The notes under the pieces: model-generated
What the model was told of the DNA's origin: nothing
Databases searched by the model: none
The model's input: the letters and a program-made list of their open reading frames with translations, nothing else
Translations under genes and position numbers: made by a program
Assembly (NCBI RefSeq): GCF_003176895.1
Contig: NZ_QGTD01000008.1
Span: 620,001 to 684,000 of the forward strand
Direction: 5' to 3'
DNA from: Gracilibacillus dipsosauri
GTDB lineage: Bacteria > Bacillota > Bacilli > Bacillales > Amphibacillaceae
DNA length: 64,000 nucleotides
In this document: piece after piece, positions 38,011 through 47,996 of the stretch
Position numbering within the stretch: position 1 is the stretch's first letter
Layout of the letters: every line of letters begins with the position of its first letter

Positions 38011-38484
38011 ATGTATCGCAAGGTAGAAGATTTTTTAGTAGATTGGAAAAATGAAGCTGATGGAACAAGTAGGGTTCTTGCAGCGATGACAGATGATAAG
38101 CTCGAACAAGCTATTGTACAGGGGCATAACACATTAGGATGGCTAGGCTGGCATTTAGCAACATCTCCTGCTTTATTTGCAGGGTTAGTAGGACTTGATG
38201 TGAAAGCCAATTCTCAACAGGAAATACCAGATAAAGTACAAACAATTTTAGATGCCTATAAGAAAATAGTAAACGATATACAGGAAGCCGTCGAACAACA
38301 GTTAACAAATGAGTTACTAAATGAAGAAGTAGAAAGCTTTGGTTTGATGGTTCCACGTGGTGCCTTACTCAAGAAATTAGTGGATCATCAAACACATCAT
38401 CGCGGACAAATGACCGTTCTCCTTCGTCAAGCTGGACTAACTGTTCCAGGTGTTTTGGGGCCTACTAAAGAAGAAAGTAATTAA
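38011..38484 (+). CDS. DinB-family protein
   Basis: 157 residues from the ATG at 38011, with AAGGAGTTGATAGA before it; a TTG 30 codons upstream is open but lacks such a site. Four-helix DinB fold with three likely metal ligands: His in GHNTLGWLGWH and the H-Q-T-H-H-R-G-Q motif near residue 125. Family members are thiol-dependent metalloenzymes or stress proteins; the substrate is unknown. Divergent from mutS. Confidence 0.82.
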   Translation: MYRKVEDFLVDWKNEADGTSRVLAAMTDDKLEQAIVQGHNTLGWLGWHLATSPALFAGLVGLDVKANSQQEIPDKVQTILDAYKKIVNDIQEAVEQQLTNELLNEEVESFGLMVPRGALLKKLVDHQTHHRGQMTVLLRQAGLTVPGVLGPTKEESN

Positions 38485-38578
38485 GAGAATCCCATGTAGC
38501 AAACATCCATCGTATGGTTTGAGACATTGCTTAGCTTCTGGTGGTTCAAGTTACATATGCCAATTTGTATAGGAAGCC

Positions 38579-38614
38579 AAGCACTTAAACGTTCTGTATA
38601 AGTGCTTGTTTCTT
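38579..38614 (+). terminator. dinB-like gene terminator
   Basis: AAGCACTTA (38579-38587) pairs with TAAGTGCTT (38599-38607), then GTTTCTT. Confidence 0.7.
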
Positions 38615-38657
38615 ATACATGAGTCTTCCATTAGTAGGAGCTTACGGACGATTTTGC

Positions 38658-38693
38658 AAAAAAAAAAATACAGTGTGGAAATTGCCACACTGT
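38658..38693 (-). terminator. cotE terminator
   Basis: ACAGTGTGG (38670-38678) and CCACACTGT (38685-38693), followed on the minus strand by a long T-run (38659-38669). Confidence 0.92.
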
Positions 38694-38698
38694 AAGTA

Positions 38699-39262
38699 TT
38701 ACTCTTCCTCATCATTTGCAAGAAAATCTGGATCGATCGAGTCTAGTTCATCATCTGAGATGGCTAAATCCCATTCTTCATCATCGTAAACTTTTCCTTC
38801 TGGATCAACTTTTACGCAAACTTTCGTTTCTCCAACCACTTCCACAAGAAACTCACGTTCTACATCAACTTTGATCTTATTTCCTTTTGTTTCAATCGTA
38901 CATTCTAAACAATTAGGCTGCTGAATGACCTTTGCAATTACTTCACATTCATCCCCTAGATGATGTTTGTCACGAATGGATAAAGGTATTTTATCGCAAT
39001 ATTCAACTCGTTCAGAAACTACCTCAGTCTTCGTATTATCATTGAAAGCATACCATACATTAGCATCATAGCTTCCTTTAATTTCAACTGTTTCGTCGTT
39101 GATAAGTTTTGCATGATAGTGATGATTTATAATCCAACAGCCAAGTATACTTGAAGGTCGATGAGTTGGTGTAATATAATTCGTATCTTGTTTGAACTTT
39201 CTACCTTTGCCAATTACCGCTTTCGTAATAATTTCTCGGTATTGTTGGTCAAGAAAAGACAT
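38699..39262 (-). CDS. cotE: Outer spore coat morphogenetic protein CotE
   Basis: 187 residues, close to the B. subtilis 181. Beta-rich core starting [20 protein letters not shown], with [14 protein letters not shown] and [11 protein letters not shown], and an acidic C-terminal tail ([18 protein letters not shown]). CotE forms the layer between inner and outer coat in the mother cell. It lies between ricA and mutS as in B. subtilis. Expression is expected from a mother-cell sigma factor; I could not identify the promoter with confidence. Confidence 0.95.
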   Translation of the reverse strand: MSFLDQQYREIITKAVIGKGRKFKQDTNYITPTHRPSSILGCWIINHHYHAKLINDETVEIKGSYDANVWYAFNDNTKTEVVSERVEYCDKIPLSIRDKHHLGDECEVIAKVIQQPNCLECTIETKGNKIKVDVEREFLVEVVGETKVCVKVDPEGKVYDDEEWDLAISDDELDSIDPDFLANDEEE

Positions 39263-39437
39263 GTAATGTTAACCTCCCTCTTAATTCATTTCCATCATAT
39301 GCGAGATATTCACCTATAGTGCCTAAATCTTTTTAAGGAGTGTAGGCCATAGATTCTACTCCATCCTATGCAAATGCCTAGAAATGTGTACATAAAAGAG
39401 AGGATTTTTTCATTGAAAGCAATATCTAGAAGCTAAT

Positions 39438-39471
39438 AAAAGCATCACTATAGAAATTCTATAATGATGCT
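39438..39471 (-). terminator. miaB-ricA terminator
   Basis: AGCATCACTATAG (39441-39453) pairs with CTATAATGATGCT (39459-39471); the minus strand continues TTTTATT. Confidence 0.85.
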
Positions 39472-39480
39472 CCATTTTTA

Positions 39481-39897
39481 CTAACAATGTTCATTTTTAC
39501 TGGAACCAGTAGTACCTGCAAGTACGTCCCCACCAGTTGAACGAATGACTTCATTGGTAATTTCACGAGCAATGGTGTTGGTTACTAATTGTAAAATATC
39601 ATTAATAACAACCTGTGTATCCTTAAATTCTTGTACGATAGGAATTTCGTCAATTTCTGCTTGTAATCGGTCGATTTCTTTTTCTACCTTTTTCAAGGCT
39701 TCTTCCTTACCATATGCTTGAAAGTTAACTGCTTGCTTTTGCAATGCTTTGATTTTTTTAATCGTACTTTGAATTTTAGTACTTTCATTAAGTTTTGCTT
39801 CTAACTGCTTGAATCGCTCAATTTCTTCCATACTGGCCATCTTCCTAGCCAAATCATGCGCTTCTTCTAATACCTCTTTTTTTGTATATTTTGCCAT
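39481..39897 (-). CDS. ricA: RicA (YmcA) regulator of RNA processing, biofilm and sporulation
   Basis: 138 residues, all helical with a coiled-coil middle (about 20-85). The family (YmcA/YlbF) forms the RicA-RicF-RicT complex with Fe-S clusters, which works with RNase Y in mRNA maturation and speeds Spo0A activation. The cluster-associated cysteine at the very C terminus (SSKNEHC) is present. It starts one base after the miaB stop, so they are translationally coupled. The partners ricF and ricT are not in the window. Confidence 0.92.
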   Translation of the reverse strand: MAKYTKKEVLEEAHDLARKMASMEEIERFKQLEAKLNESTKIQSTIKKIKALQKQAVNFQAYGKEEALKKVEKEIDRLQAEIDEIPIVQEFKDTQVVINDILQLVTNTIAREITNEVIRSTGGDVLAGTTGSSKNEHC

Positions 39898-39898
39898 A

Positions 39899-41476
39899 TT
39901 AATTCACCTCAACTGCTGACTCAACTAATTCTCCATCTAATGTCCACGTTTTGGTATTCGTGATTTTCACTTCGACGATTTCCCCAATAATAGATTTTGG
40001 TCCTTTGAAATTAACTAATTTATTACGTTCTGTATATCCTGAAAGAACGTCTGGATCCTTTTTACTTTCGCCTTCCACAAGAACCTTGACCGTTTTACCT
40101 TCATAATGTTTCATAGCCTCTGCAGATTGTTTATTTACTAATGCATTCAGACGTTGCAATCTTTCTTTTTTCACTTCCATTGGAATATTATCTTCCCATT
40201 TAGCTGCTGGTGTACCTTCTCTCGGTGAATAGATAAAGGTATAAGCACTCTCAAAGCCTACCTCTTCGACTAATGACATCGTTTGCTCAAATTGTTCATC
40301 TGTTTCGTTAGGGAATCCTACAATAATATCTGTTGTTAATGTAGCATTCGGCATAGCTTCTCGAATCTTGCGGACAAGCTCTAAGTAATCCTCTCTTGTA
40401 TAGCGTCGTGCCATAACTCGTAAAACCTCTGAACTACCTGATTGTACTGGAAGATGAATATGATCTAATAAGTTTCCACCTTTTGCGAGTACTTCAATTA
40501 AATGATCATCAAAGTCTCTAGGATGGGATGTCGTGAAACGAACTCTAGGAATATCAATCTTTCGGATTTCATCCATTAAGTCCCCTAAACCATAGTCTAT
40601 GTCCAAATCCTTGCCATAAGCATTGACGTTTTGTCCAAGTAAAGTAATTTCTTTATAACCTTGGGCAGCTAAATGGCGAACTTCCTGAATAATATCCTCT
40701 GGACGACGACTTCTTTCCTTACCTCTTGTATATGGAACGATGCAATATGTACAGAACTTATCACACCCATACATAATATTCACCCATGCTTTAATCTTAC
40801 CATTACGAACCTTAGGTAAATTTTCAATAATATCTCCTTCTTTTGACCACACTTCTACCACCATTTCTTTACCGAACATTGCCTCATTGATTAGTTTCGG
40901 TAATCGATGAATATTGTGTGTACCGAAGATAAGATCGACAAATGGATGCTTTTTCAAAATACGGTTTACTACTGATTCCTCTTGAGACATACAGCCACAA
41001 ACACCAATAATTAAATCAGGATTTTCTGTTTTTAATGGCTTTAAGTGCCCAATTTCTCCAAACACTTTATTTTCCGCATTCTCACGAATTGCGCAAGTAT
41101 TTAATAAAATGATATCTGCATCATCCGTACTATCTGTTGATTGATATCCCATATTCGTCAAAATACCTGCCATTACCTCTGTATCATGTTCATTCATTTG
41201 ACAGCCATAAGTACGAATTAAAAATTTCTTCCCTTTTCCAACAGCTCGCATCTCTAAAGGAATATCAAAATCATAATGAATATCTACGTCTTTTTTTCGT
41301 CGACTTCTGGCTTTCTTTAAGTTTGGTGGCTCATAGGTAGTTTGAAAATATTTTGATATTAATTCATCACTTGAAAGCTTTTTTAAGCGGTCTAAATTGC
41401 GATTCGGTTCGGATTTTACGTCCGTTGAATCACTTTGCTTAATTTGTTGACTTTCTAATCGTTGTTTCTCGTTCAT
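39899..41476 (-). CDS. miaB: tRNA-2-methylthio-N6-dimethylallyladenosine synthase MiaB
   Basis: 525 residues, with a Bacillus-type N-terminal extension of about 75. UPF0004 domain with cluster cysteines in [21 protein letters not shown] and GVCGCMSQ; radical-SAM motif [18 protein letters not shown]-terminal TRAM domain. It adds the methylthio group to i6A37 made by MiaA. Followed by ricA. ATG 41476 has AAAGGAGTTTTTAAAGA upstream. Confidence 0.97.
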   Translation of the reverse strand: MNEKQRLESQQIKQSDSTDVKSEPNRNLDRLKKLSSDELISKYFQTTYEPPNLKKARSRRKKDVDIHYDFDIPLEMRAVGKGKKFLIRTYGCQMNEHDTEVMAGILTNMGYQSTDSTDDADIILLNTCAIRENAENKVFGEIGHLKPLKTENPDLIIGVCGCMSQEESVVNRILKKHPFVDLIFGTHNIHRLPKLINEAMFGKEMVVEVWSKEGDIIENLPKVRNGKIKAWVNIMYGCDKFCTYCIVPYTRGKERSRRPEDIIQEVRHLAAQGYKEITLLGQNVNAYGKDLDIDYGLGDLMDEIRKIDIPRVRFTTSHPRDFDDHLIEVLAKGGNLLDHIHLPVQSGSSEVLRVMARRYTREDYLELVRKIREAMPNATLTTDIIVGFPNETDEQFEQTMSLVEEVGFESAYTFIYSPREGTPAAKWEDNIPMEVKKERLQRLNALVNKQSAEAMKHYEGKTVKVLVEGESKKDPDVLSGYTERNKLVNFKGPKSIIGEIVEVKITNTKTWTLDGELVESAVEVN

Positions 41477-41561
41477 TCTTTAAAAACTCCTTTCACAAGA
41501 TCAAGAAAAACTACTTCATCTATTATATGGGATATAGAGACGAATTACAAAATCTAATTAC

Positions 41562-42476
41562 CTAGAATGGTAAATTTTCAACGAAATTGTTGGACGTAAT
41601 TCGATTTAGCGTATAATCTGATAATAAAGTTTTTAAATAGGAAATAAAGGCTGGATATTGATCAATGTTCTTTAATTGATCTGCTAAGTCATCACTACCA
41701 TCAAAATCTGATCCAAAAATGATATTCTTTTCTGCGCCTTTATGTAGTAAATAATCAATATGCTGGTAGATATCATCATACGTGGCGTATTGCTTAGTAG
41801 TAAGGAACTCGCGAACAAAGTTAATACCAATTAAACCTCCTTTTTCTATCAATACCTGGATTTGCTTGTCATCTAAATTACGTGGATGTGGATGAACAGC
41901 TTGCACGTTTGCATGGGAGACCATTGGAAAATCAGCTAACTGAACGGCCTCAAAAAAACCACTATAAGATATATGGGCTAAATCTGTCCATATGTTGTAT
42001 TGATTCAATAACTGGATTACTTCCTTCCCAAACTCTGTTAATCCAGCACCTCTTTGCTCCATCACTCCATCTGTCACAAGGTTTGGATTATTCCAGGAGA
42101 GTCCGACCATTTTTACACCTAGATGTAGTAGTATCCTTAACTTATAAAGATCACTGCCAATTAAATCCAACCCTTCCAATGTAAGTATAGCCCCACGTTC
42201 CGTATTTTTTAGCGAGAGAATATCTTGCTTATTCGTAATAAATTTTATCTCGGGATATGGTTGAATGATTTTGTCGAAAAAGAGGTCAATCATCTGTAGT
42301 CCTGTCGTGAATTTCGCTTCCATTGGTACTTCAGGTGGTACAAAAATGGCAAAGCATTGAACTTGGACATTACTGTTCAGCCATTTCTCTCTATTTACAG
42401 ATAAACGGGAGTCATTTGCAAATTCATAGGCTTTTGACCACATTTTCCAAAGTGCGTCACAATGACAATCAATCAT
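41562..42476 (-). CDS. Membrane dipeptidase-family (M19) peptidase
   Basis: 304 residues, TIM-barrel amidohydrolase fold. N-terminal metal motif D-C-H-C-D, then the E in ILTLEGLDL, His in WTDLAHISYSG and VSHANVQAVHPHPRN, and GSDFDGSDDL near the C terminus. The family hydrolyses dipeptides with a zinc pair. No signal peptide or anchor, so cytosolic. GGAGGAGAAGGGGAA precedes the ATG. It sits between spoVS and miaB, where some Bacillaceae carry such a gene. Confidence 0.9.
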   Translation of the reverse strand: MIDCHCDALWKMWSKAYEFANDSRLSVNREKWLNSNVQVQCFAIFVPPEVPMEAKFTTGLQMIDLFFDKIIQPYPEIKFITNKQDILSLKNTERGAILTLEGLDLIGSDLYKLRILLHLGVKMVGLSWNNPNLVTDGVMEQRGAGLTEFGKEVIQLLNQYNIWTDLAHISYSGFFEAVQLADFPMVSHANVQAVHPHPRNLDDKQIQVLIEKGGLIGINFVREFLTTKQYATYDDIYQHIDYLLHKGAEKNIIFGSDFDGSDDLADQLKNIDQYPAFISYLKTLLSDYTLNRITSNNFVENLPF

Positions 42477-42495
42477 TTCCCCTTCTCCTCCTATC

Positions 42496-42528
42496 TAAAA
42501 AACCTGTTTGTCCGGAAACAAACAGGTT
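42496..42528 (-). terminator. spoVS terminator
   Basis: AACCTGTTTGT (42501-42511) pairs with ACAAACAGGTT (42518-42528), then TTTTAG on the minus strand. Confidence 0.92.
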
Positions 42529-42545
42529 AATCCATTATATCGATC

Positions 42546-42806
42546 TTATCTTGGTTCTACAATAAGTTTAATGGCCGTACGTTCTTCATTATCAATCATG
42601 ATATCAGTAAAAGCCGGAATACAAATGAGATCTACTCCACTTGGGGCTACAAAACCACGAGCAATAGCAACTGCTTTCACTGCTTGATTTAATGCACCAG
42701 CACCAATTGCTTGAATTTCTGCGGAACCACGTTCACGTAAGACATTTGCAAGTGCGCCTGCTACAGAATTCGGATTTGATTTTGCTGAAACTTTTAATAT
42801 GTCCAT
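42546..42806 (-). CDS. spoVS: Stage V sporulation protein S
   Basis: 86 residues, the exact family length: MDILKVSAKSNPNSVAGALA start, an Alba-like fold with AIGAGALNQAVKAVAIARG and the C-terminal E-R-T-A-I-K-L-I-V-E-P-R. In B. subtilis it is needed for completing septation and for stage V of sporulation. GAAGGAGGTACTAGGGA precedes the ATG. Follows ymdB, as in B. subtilis. Confidence 0.97.
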   Translation of the reverse strand: MDILKVSAKSNPNSVAGALANVLRERGSAEIQAIGAGALNQAVKAVAIARGFVAPSGVDLICIPAFTDIMIDNEERTAIKLIVEPR

Positions 42807-42948
42807 TCCCTAGTACCTCCTTCAATTCCTATTGTTATCCCACTTTTACTATATTCAGCTACATGAAAGATATTCCTTTTTATTATGAAGGATAAGATAA
42901 GAAAATTCAAATCTTTTGTCAGGTTTTCTCAGTACTGTCAAGGCTTGT

Positions 42949-43746
42949 TTAAGAGAAGAATGGATGATCATCATTGATTTGTACTCTATCAATCTGCTTG
43001 GATTTTCCAGTCACTGGATCTATATCAATAACCACTGCACTTAATTGTGTCGGACCGGATTTGGGAACTTCAAATCGAACAGGTAAACCAGTTAAAAATT
43101 TTTTTATAACGGCCTCTCTATCCATTCCCAATATCCCATCATACGGTCCAGTCATACCGACATCACTGATATAGGCTGTTCCATTAGGCAACACACGATT
43201 ATCTGCTGTTTGTACATGTGTATGTGTCCCCACAACAGCACTTACTTTACCATCCAAATACCAGGCAAATGCTTGTTTTTCACTTGTCGCTTCTGCATGA
43301 AAATCTACAAATACGATATTGGTTCTTTTTTTCGCAAGTTTAAGCAGTTCATCTATTTTACGAAAAGGATCATCTGCTGGCTGCATAAAAGTGCGGCCAA
43401 GTATATTAATTACTGCAATTTCTTTCCCATTAGATTTTACAAAAACTACTTCCTTTCCTGGCGTACCAGGCGGTAGATTAGCAGGGCGGACCATGTAAGT
43501 TGCTTCATCAATAAACTGGAAAATGTCTTTCTTATCCCATGTATGATTTCCCATCGTAATCGCTTGAACGCCAGATTCCAACAAGTTTTTATAAATTTTT
43601 TCGGTTATTCCTTTACCTGCTGCTGCATTCTCACCATTTACAATCGTTACATGTGGTTGATATTTTGACTTTAATTTCGATAAATAGCTTTGCACCATTT
43701 CTCTGCCTGGAGATCCAACAATATCTCCGATAAATAATAATCTCAT
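42949..43746 (-). CDS. ymdB: YmdB metallophosphoesterase
   Basis: 265 residues. Metal motifs FIGDIVGSPGR (about 5-15), NGENAAAGKG, GNHTWDKKD, and GTHTHVQTAD. YmdB hydrolyses cyclic nucleotide phosphodiester bonds and decides between biofilm and motility in B. subtilis, acting with RNase Y. In B. subtilis it is directly behind rny; here an alpha/beta hydrolase gene lies between. Confidence 0.95.
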   Translation of the reverse strand: MRLLFIGDIVGSPGREMVQSYLSKLKSKYQPHVTIVNGENAAAGKGITEKIYKNLLESGVQAITMGNHTWDKKDIFQFIDEATYMVRPANLPPGTPGKEVVFVKSNGKEIAVINILGRTFMQPADDPFRKIDELLKLAKKRTNIVFVDFHAEATSEKQAFAWYLDGKVSAVVGTHTHVQTADNRVLPNGTAYISDVGMTGPYDGILGMDREAVIKKFLTGLPVRFEVPKSGPTQLSAVVIDIDPVTGKSKQIDRVQINDDHPFFS

Positions 43747-43845
43747 GTTTTGACTACCTTTCTCTGTTTATACCAACAGTTTTACATACTACGAGAAAAA
43801 AGTCCAATTCTTCTAATTTTAGAGGCAGAAATATAAAGAACCTAA

Positions 43846-44664
43846 CTATTTAATTAAAAAAGCTAATATATGAGAAAATATTTGAGTTGGTTTTTCCTCT
43901 AATACTAAATGTCCAGAATCAGGAATAATATGGAGTATAGAATTTGGAATAGATTCATTAAGCTGGTGGGCTTTTTCAACTGGTATCCACTCATCTATTT
44001 CTCCCCATAATATGAGTGTAGGGACATTCATATCTTTATATTGGGCTTCTATTTCTTTCGTATATTTCATATCTGATTGAGCAATCTGGCGATAGAATGC
44101 CTTTTTCCCCTTTTCATTACACCAATAGCTAACTATACTTTTGATAATGTTTTCATCTAATGGATTATATAAAGCACTCTTAACATAAGTTGTCACTAAA
44201 TTCTCATGTATATAGTCTGGTAACCCTTGAAAGGCTTCTTCGTAGTTAGCTATATGTCGAAAGAATGGTGAACCCCATTCTCCTATAGCCACAGGATCTA
44301 TTAAAACAATCTTTTCAAAATCTATTTGATTTACAATATGGGTTCTTAGTGCTGTACCCCCACCAAAATCATGACCAATTATGATAGGTTTAGAAACATC
44401 CAAATGTCTTAATAATTCATTTAATACTTCATTTTGTATCCCTAATGATACGTCAGTCTCTATTTTCTCTGATTGCCCGTAACCAATTAGATCATAATAA
44501 TATACCTTATACCAATCACTCAAAGCATCAATTAAATGTCTATAGTTATAAGCTGACCAAGGTGTACCGTGTACTAGAACCAAAGCTTTACCTTCCCCTT
44601 TGACGTCGTATTTTATTTTTCCATAGCTAGATTGAAAAGACTTGGTTAAACGAAAGTTACTCAT
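43846..44664 (-). CDS. Alpha/beta hydrolase with Asp nucleophile (haloalkane dehalogenase / epoxide hydrolase-like)
   Basis: 272 residues. HGTPWSAYNYRHL oxyanion region (about 32-44), nucleophile elbow GHDFGGG (Asp instead of Ser, about residue 99), a helical cap (about 135-200), acid in WGEIDEWIP and catalytic His in DSGHLVLEE. The Asp nucleophile is the mark of dehalogenases and epoxide hydrolases, but other roles exist. No signal peptide. It is inserted between ymdB and rny. Confidence 0.85.
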   Translation of the reverse strand: MSNFRLTKSFQSSYGKIKYDVKGEGKALVLVHGTPWSAYNYRHLIDALSDWYKVYYYDLIGYGQSEKIETDVSLGIQNEVLNELLRHLDVSKPIIIGHDFGGGTALRTHIVNQIDFEKIVLIDPVAIGEWGSPFFRHIANYEEAFQGLPDYIHENLVTTYVKSALYNPLDENIIKSIVSYWCNEKGKKAFYRQIAQSDMKYTKEIEAQYKDMNVPTLILWGEIDEWIPVEKAHQLNESIPNSILHIIPDSGHLVLEEKPTQIFSHILAFLIK

Positions 44665-44744
44665 TTCATCACTCCATAAAATTTAATTGAAAAATTCACC
44701 TTGGTTGATCACATGTATTTGCTAGTAAAAGGAGAAAAAATTTT

Positions 44745-44805
44745 ATCTAATAAAATATCCGAACTCCATTTAGAATTTGATATTCTTAATGGATGTTCGG
44801 ATATT
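44745..44805 (-). terminator. rny terminator
   Basis: Long hairpin, AATATCCGAAC (44754-44764) with GTTCGGATATT (44795-44805) plus inner TCCATT/AATGGA pairing; the minus strand ends in TTTTATTAGATAAAATTTTTTC. Confidence 0.85.
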
Positions 44806-44843
44806 TTGGTTAGCTTCATTCATTTGGCTCATGGCTCAAATAA

Positions 44844-46403
44844 TTATTTCGCGTATTCTACGGATCTTGTCTCACGGATGACGGTTACCTTGATATGACC
44901 AGGATAATCTAATTCATCCTCGATTCGTTTACGAATATCTCTTGCAATCTTCGTTGCCTCTAAATCATCAATTTCATCTGGTTTAACAATAATGCGAATT
45001 TCTCTACCGGCTTGAATAGCAAATGATTTCTCCACTCCATCATATGATTCAGAGATTTCTTCTAATTTTTCTAAACGTTTAATATAATTCTCGAGAGTCT
45101 CACTTCTCGCTCCTGGTCGAGCAGCAGAAAGTGCGTCAGCGGCTGCAACAATAACAGAAATAGTAGATGTTGCTTCTTCATCACCATGATGGGAAGCAAT
45201 GGCATTGATTACCACTTCATTTTCTTTATATTTACTTGCTAATTCCTTTCCAATTTCCACATGACTACCTTCCACCTCATGGTCGATTGCTTTACCGATG
45301 TCATGCAATAGTCCAGCACGCTTTGCTAAGGTTTGATCTTCACCTAGTTCCGCCGCTAACAATCCAGACAAGTAAGCTACTTCAGTAGAATGTTTTAATA
45401 CATTTTGTCCATAGCTTGTACGATATTTTAGTCGACCAAGGATTTTCACAAGGTCTGGATGAAGTCCATGAACACCGACTTCAAAGGTTGTTTGTTCTCC
45501 GTAATCACGGATATATTCATCCACTTCACGGCGGGATTTATCTACCATTTCTTCAATTCTCGCAGGGTGTATACGTCCATCCTGAACCAATTTCTCTAAT
45601 GCAATTCTAGCAATTTCACGACGTATAGGATCAAAACCTGATAAAATAACCGCTTCTGGAGTATCATCAATAATAAGATCTATCCCTGTTAGTGTTTCAA
45701 GTGTTCGAATATTTCGACCTTCACGACCTATAATTCGACCTTTCATCTCATCATTTGGAAGATTCACAACGGAAACAGTTGTCTCAGCAACATGATCTGC
45801 AGCACAGCGTTGAAGTGCGAGCGATAAAATATTTTTCGCTTTTTTATCCGCTTCTTCTTTTGCCTTATTTTCAGCTTCTTTAATAATTAAAGCTGATTCA
45901 TGTGTTACTTCCTCTTCAACTCGCTGTAAAATAATTTGTTTCGCTTGATCAGTGGTATAGCCTGAAATTCGTTCCAATTCTGTTTGTTGCTCGCGTAACA
46001 TTTCTCCAACTTTGCTTTCCATTTCTTCAATTTGTTGTTGTTTTTCTGTTAGCGAACCTTCTTTCTTCTCTAACAATAACTCACGCTTATCTAATGTTTG
46101 ATCTTTTCGATTAAGATTCTCTTCCTTTTGCATGAGACGACTTTCAAGCTTCTGTATTTCCACGCGTCGTTCACGAAGCTCTTGTTCTGCTTGCTGGCGA
46201 AATTTGTGATTCTCATCTTTTGCCTCTAATAAAGCCTCTTTTTTCGCTACTTCAGCATTTTTATTGCCTTCTTCGACAATTTGTTTAGCTAATTGCTCTG
46301 CACTCGAAATCTTCTTCTCAGCAATTGTCTTTCGAATCAGATAACCAACAACAATACCGACAAATGTAAGCAAAATGGAGATGATAATGCTTAAGGGTTC
46401 CAT
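44844..46403 (-). CDS. rny: Ribonuclease Y
   Basis: 519 residues from the ATG at 46403 with AGGAGGTGAAAGT before it; an earlier ATG (46436) lacks a site. One N-terminal membrane helix (about 4-24), a long coiled coil (about 28-185), KH domain ([19 protein letters not shown]), HD domain with HD in [10 protein letters not shown] and [10 protein letters not shown], and a C-terminal domain. It starts mRNA decay and processing at the membrane. Partners encoded nearby: ricA and ymdB. Confidence 0.97.
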   Translation of the reverse strand: MEPLSIIISILLTFVGIVVGYLIRKTIAEKKISSAEQLAKQIVEEGNKNAEVAKKEALLEAKDENHKFRQQAEQELRERRVEIQKLESRLMQKEENLNRKDQTLDKRELLLEKKEGSLTEKQQQIEEMESKVGEMLREQQTELERISGYTTDQAKQIILQRVEEEVTHESALIIKEAENKAKEEADKKAKNILSLALQRCAADHVAETTVSVVNLPNDEMKGRIIGREGRNIRTLETLTGIDLIIDDTPEAVILSGFDPIRREIARIALEKLVQDGRIHPARIEEMVDKSRREVDEYIRDYGEQTTFEVGVHGLHPDLVKILGRLKYRTSYGQNVLKHSTEVAYLSGLLAAELGEDQTLAKRAGLLHDIGKAIDHEVEGSHVEIGKELASKYKENEVVINAIASHHGDEEATSTISVIVAAADALSAARPGARSETLENYIKRLEKLEEISESYDGVEKSFAIQAGREIRIIVKPDEIDDLEATKIARDIRKRIEDELDYPGHIKVTVIRETRSVEYAK

Positions 46404-46504
46404 ACTTTCACCTCCTCTTGCTATAAACTTGTACAACTTTTTTAAGTCGGCATGTACAATGAATACTCATTTAAATTGTATAACAATTATAATTATACAT
46501 TCTA

Positions 46505-46533
46505 ATTTTAATCCTCTATATTATAGTTGTCAA
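46505..46533 (-). promoter_or_regulatory. Candidate rny promoter
   Basis: Minus-strand TTGACA (46528-46533), 17-base spacer, TAAAAT (46505-46510), about 100 bases before the rny start. Confidence 0.7.
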
Positions 46534-46627
46534 GGATTGTAAAATTTTAGTGAGTAAAAATGGAACGCTTTCATCATTTGAATAATAGTCTTTTTCGATC
46601 CACCTTCTTCTAAAAGTAGTAGAATTA

Positions 46628-46692
46628 GAAAAAGAGTTGAAGACAAGTCATTTTATTAATTTCCCTAATAAAATGAAGCTTTTCCTCAACTC
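46628..46692 (-). terminator. recA terminator
   Basis: Outer arms GAGTTGA (46634-46640) / TCAACTC (46686-46692) and inner CATTTTATTA / TAATAAAATG, then TTTTTC on the minus strand. The rest of the 346-bp spacer up to rny shows only the rny promoter. Confidence 0.8.
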
Positions 46693-46749
46693 TATCACTT
46701 TTTATGAACGTAAGCTAACATGAAAACTCTCAATGATGGTAGGCTCGTA

Positions 46750-47793
46750 TTATTCTTTTTCTAGCAGTTCTTGTTGTTCTTCTGACATATCACTCACTGG
46801 TACTTCTTCATCTAAATTATAATGTGTTCTAATTGCTAACTGAATTTCGTTGGCAATATCAGGATTTTCCTTTAGGAATTGCTTTGCGTTTTCCCTACCC
46901 TGTCCAAGTCGTTCTTCATTATAGGAGTACCATGCACCACTTTTCAATACAATATCTAAATCAGAGCCTATATCGAGAATTTCACCCTCTTTTGATATTC
47001 CTTCACCGTACATAATATCAACTTCAGCTTGTTTAAATGGAGGGGCTACTTTATTTTTCACTACTTTAATTCTAGTTTTATTCCCTACCATATCATTTCC
47101 TACTTTAAGCGTTTCTGCTCTTCGAACCTCTAGTCGAACAGAAGAGTAGAATTTAAGTGCTCTACCACCTGGGGTTGTTTCAGGGTTACCAAACATAACT
47201 CCTACTTTTTCACGGATTTGGTTAATAAAAATAGCCGTTGTTTTAGATTTATTAATAGCTCCAGACAATTTTCTTAGAGCCTGGGACATTAAACGAGCTT
47301 GAAGACCAACGTGAGAATCTCCCATTTCACCTTCAATTTCTGCTTTTGGAACTAATGCCGCAACAGAGTCAATGACGAGCATATCGATTGCACCACTGCG
47401 CACTAATGCCTCCGCAATCTCCAATGCTTGTTCTCCGGTATCTGGCTGAGATAGTAATAACTCATCTACATTAACTCCTAATTTTTTCGCATAGACAGGA
47501 TCTAAAGCATGCTCAGCATCGATAAATGCTGCCTGTCCACCATTTCTTTGTGCCTCTGCAATAGCATGAAGGGAAACAGTCGTTTTACCTGACGATTCAG
47601 GACCGTAAATTTCTACTACTCTACCTCTAGGATAACCACCTACGCCTAAAGCCACATCTAATGCAATCGAACCACTAGAAACAGTTGCTACTCTTTGTTC
47701 AGCTCGTTCCCCTAATTTCATAATCGACCCTTTACCAAATTGTTTCTCTATTTGTTTCAAAGCCATATCTAAAGCTTGTTTTCTATCGCTCAA
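46750..47793 (-). CDS. recA: Recombinase A
   Basis: 347 residues. Walker [10 protein letters not shown] (about 65-73), the [20 protein letters not shown] loop L1 region, and L2 with GNPETTPGG. It drives strand exchange and triggers LexA cleavage. Start is a TTG at 47793 with AAAGGAGGAATTACG before it. It is separated from cinA by a terminator and has its own LexA-boxed promoter. Confidence 0.98.
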   Translation of the reverse strand: MSDRKQALDMALKQIEKQFGKGSIMKLGERAEQRVATVSSGSIALDVALGVGGYPRGRVVEIYGPESSGKTTVSLHAIAEAQRNGGQAAFIDAEHALDPVYAKKLGVNVDELLLSQPDTGEQALEIAEALVRSGAIDMLVIDSVAALVPKAEIEGEMGDSHVGLQARLMSQALRKLSGAINKSKTTAIFINQIREKVGVMFGNPETTPGGRALKFYSSVRLEVRRAETLKVGNDMVGNKTRIKVVKNKVAPPFKQAEVDIMYGEGISKEGEILDIGSDLDIVLKSGAWYSYNEERLGQGRENAKQFLKENPDIANEIQLAIRTHYNLDEEVPVSDMSEEQQELLEKE

Positions 47794-47822
47794 CGTAATT
47801 CCTCCTTTAATCTACTAGTACT

Positions 47823-47851
47823 ATCTTACACTGTTTTACTTTCGATTACAA
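47823..47851 (-). promoter_or_regulatory. recA promoter
   Basis: Minus-strand TTGTAA (47846-47851), 17-base spacer, TAAGAT (47823-47828), 30 bases before the recA start. Confidence 0.65.
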
Positions 47852-47860
47852 GCAAAAAGA

Positions 47861-47874
47861 CGAATAAATGTTCC
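47861..47874. promoter_or_regulatory. LexA box upstream of recA
   Basis: CGAATAAATGTTCC, one base off the consensus CGAACRNRYGTTYC, 9 bases upstream of the -35. Confidence 0.78.
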
Positions 47875-47921
47875 CTTTTTTTCTACCCTTTATTTTGCTA
47901 ATAAATCTTGTTTCTTCTTCA

Positions 47922-47964
47922 ATAAAAGAGCATTTTTTCTAACAACAAGGTTGGAAAAAATGCT
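47922..47964 (-). terminator. cinA terminator
   Basis: AGCATTTTTTC (47929-47939) pairs with GAAAAAATGCT (47954-47964); CTTTTATT follows on the minus strand. Confidence 0.85.
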
Positions 47965-47996
47965 TTTTATATGAAAAAAATTTATGATAAGAGACT

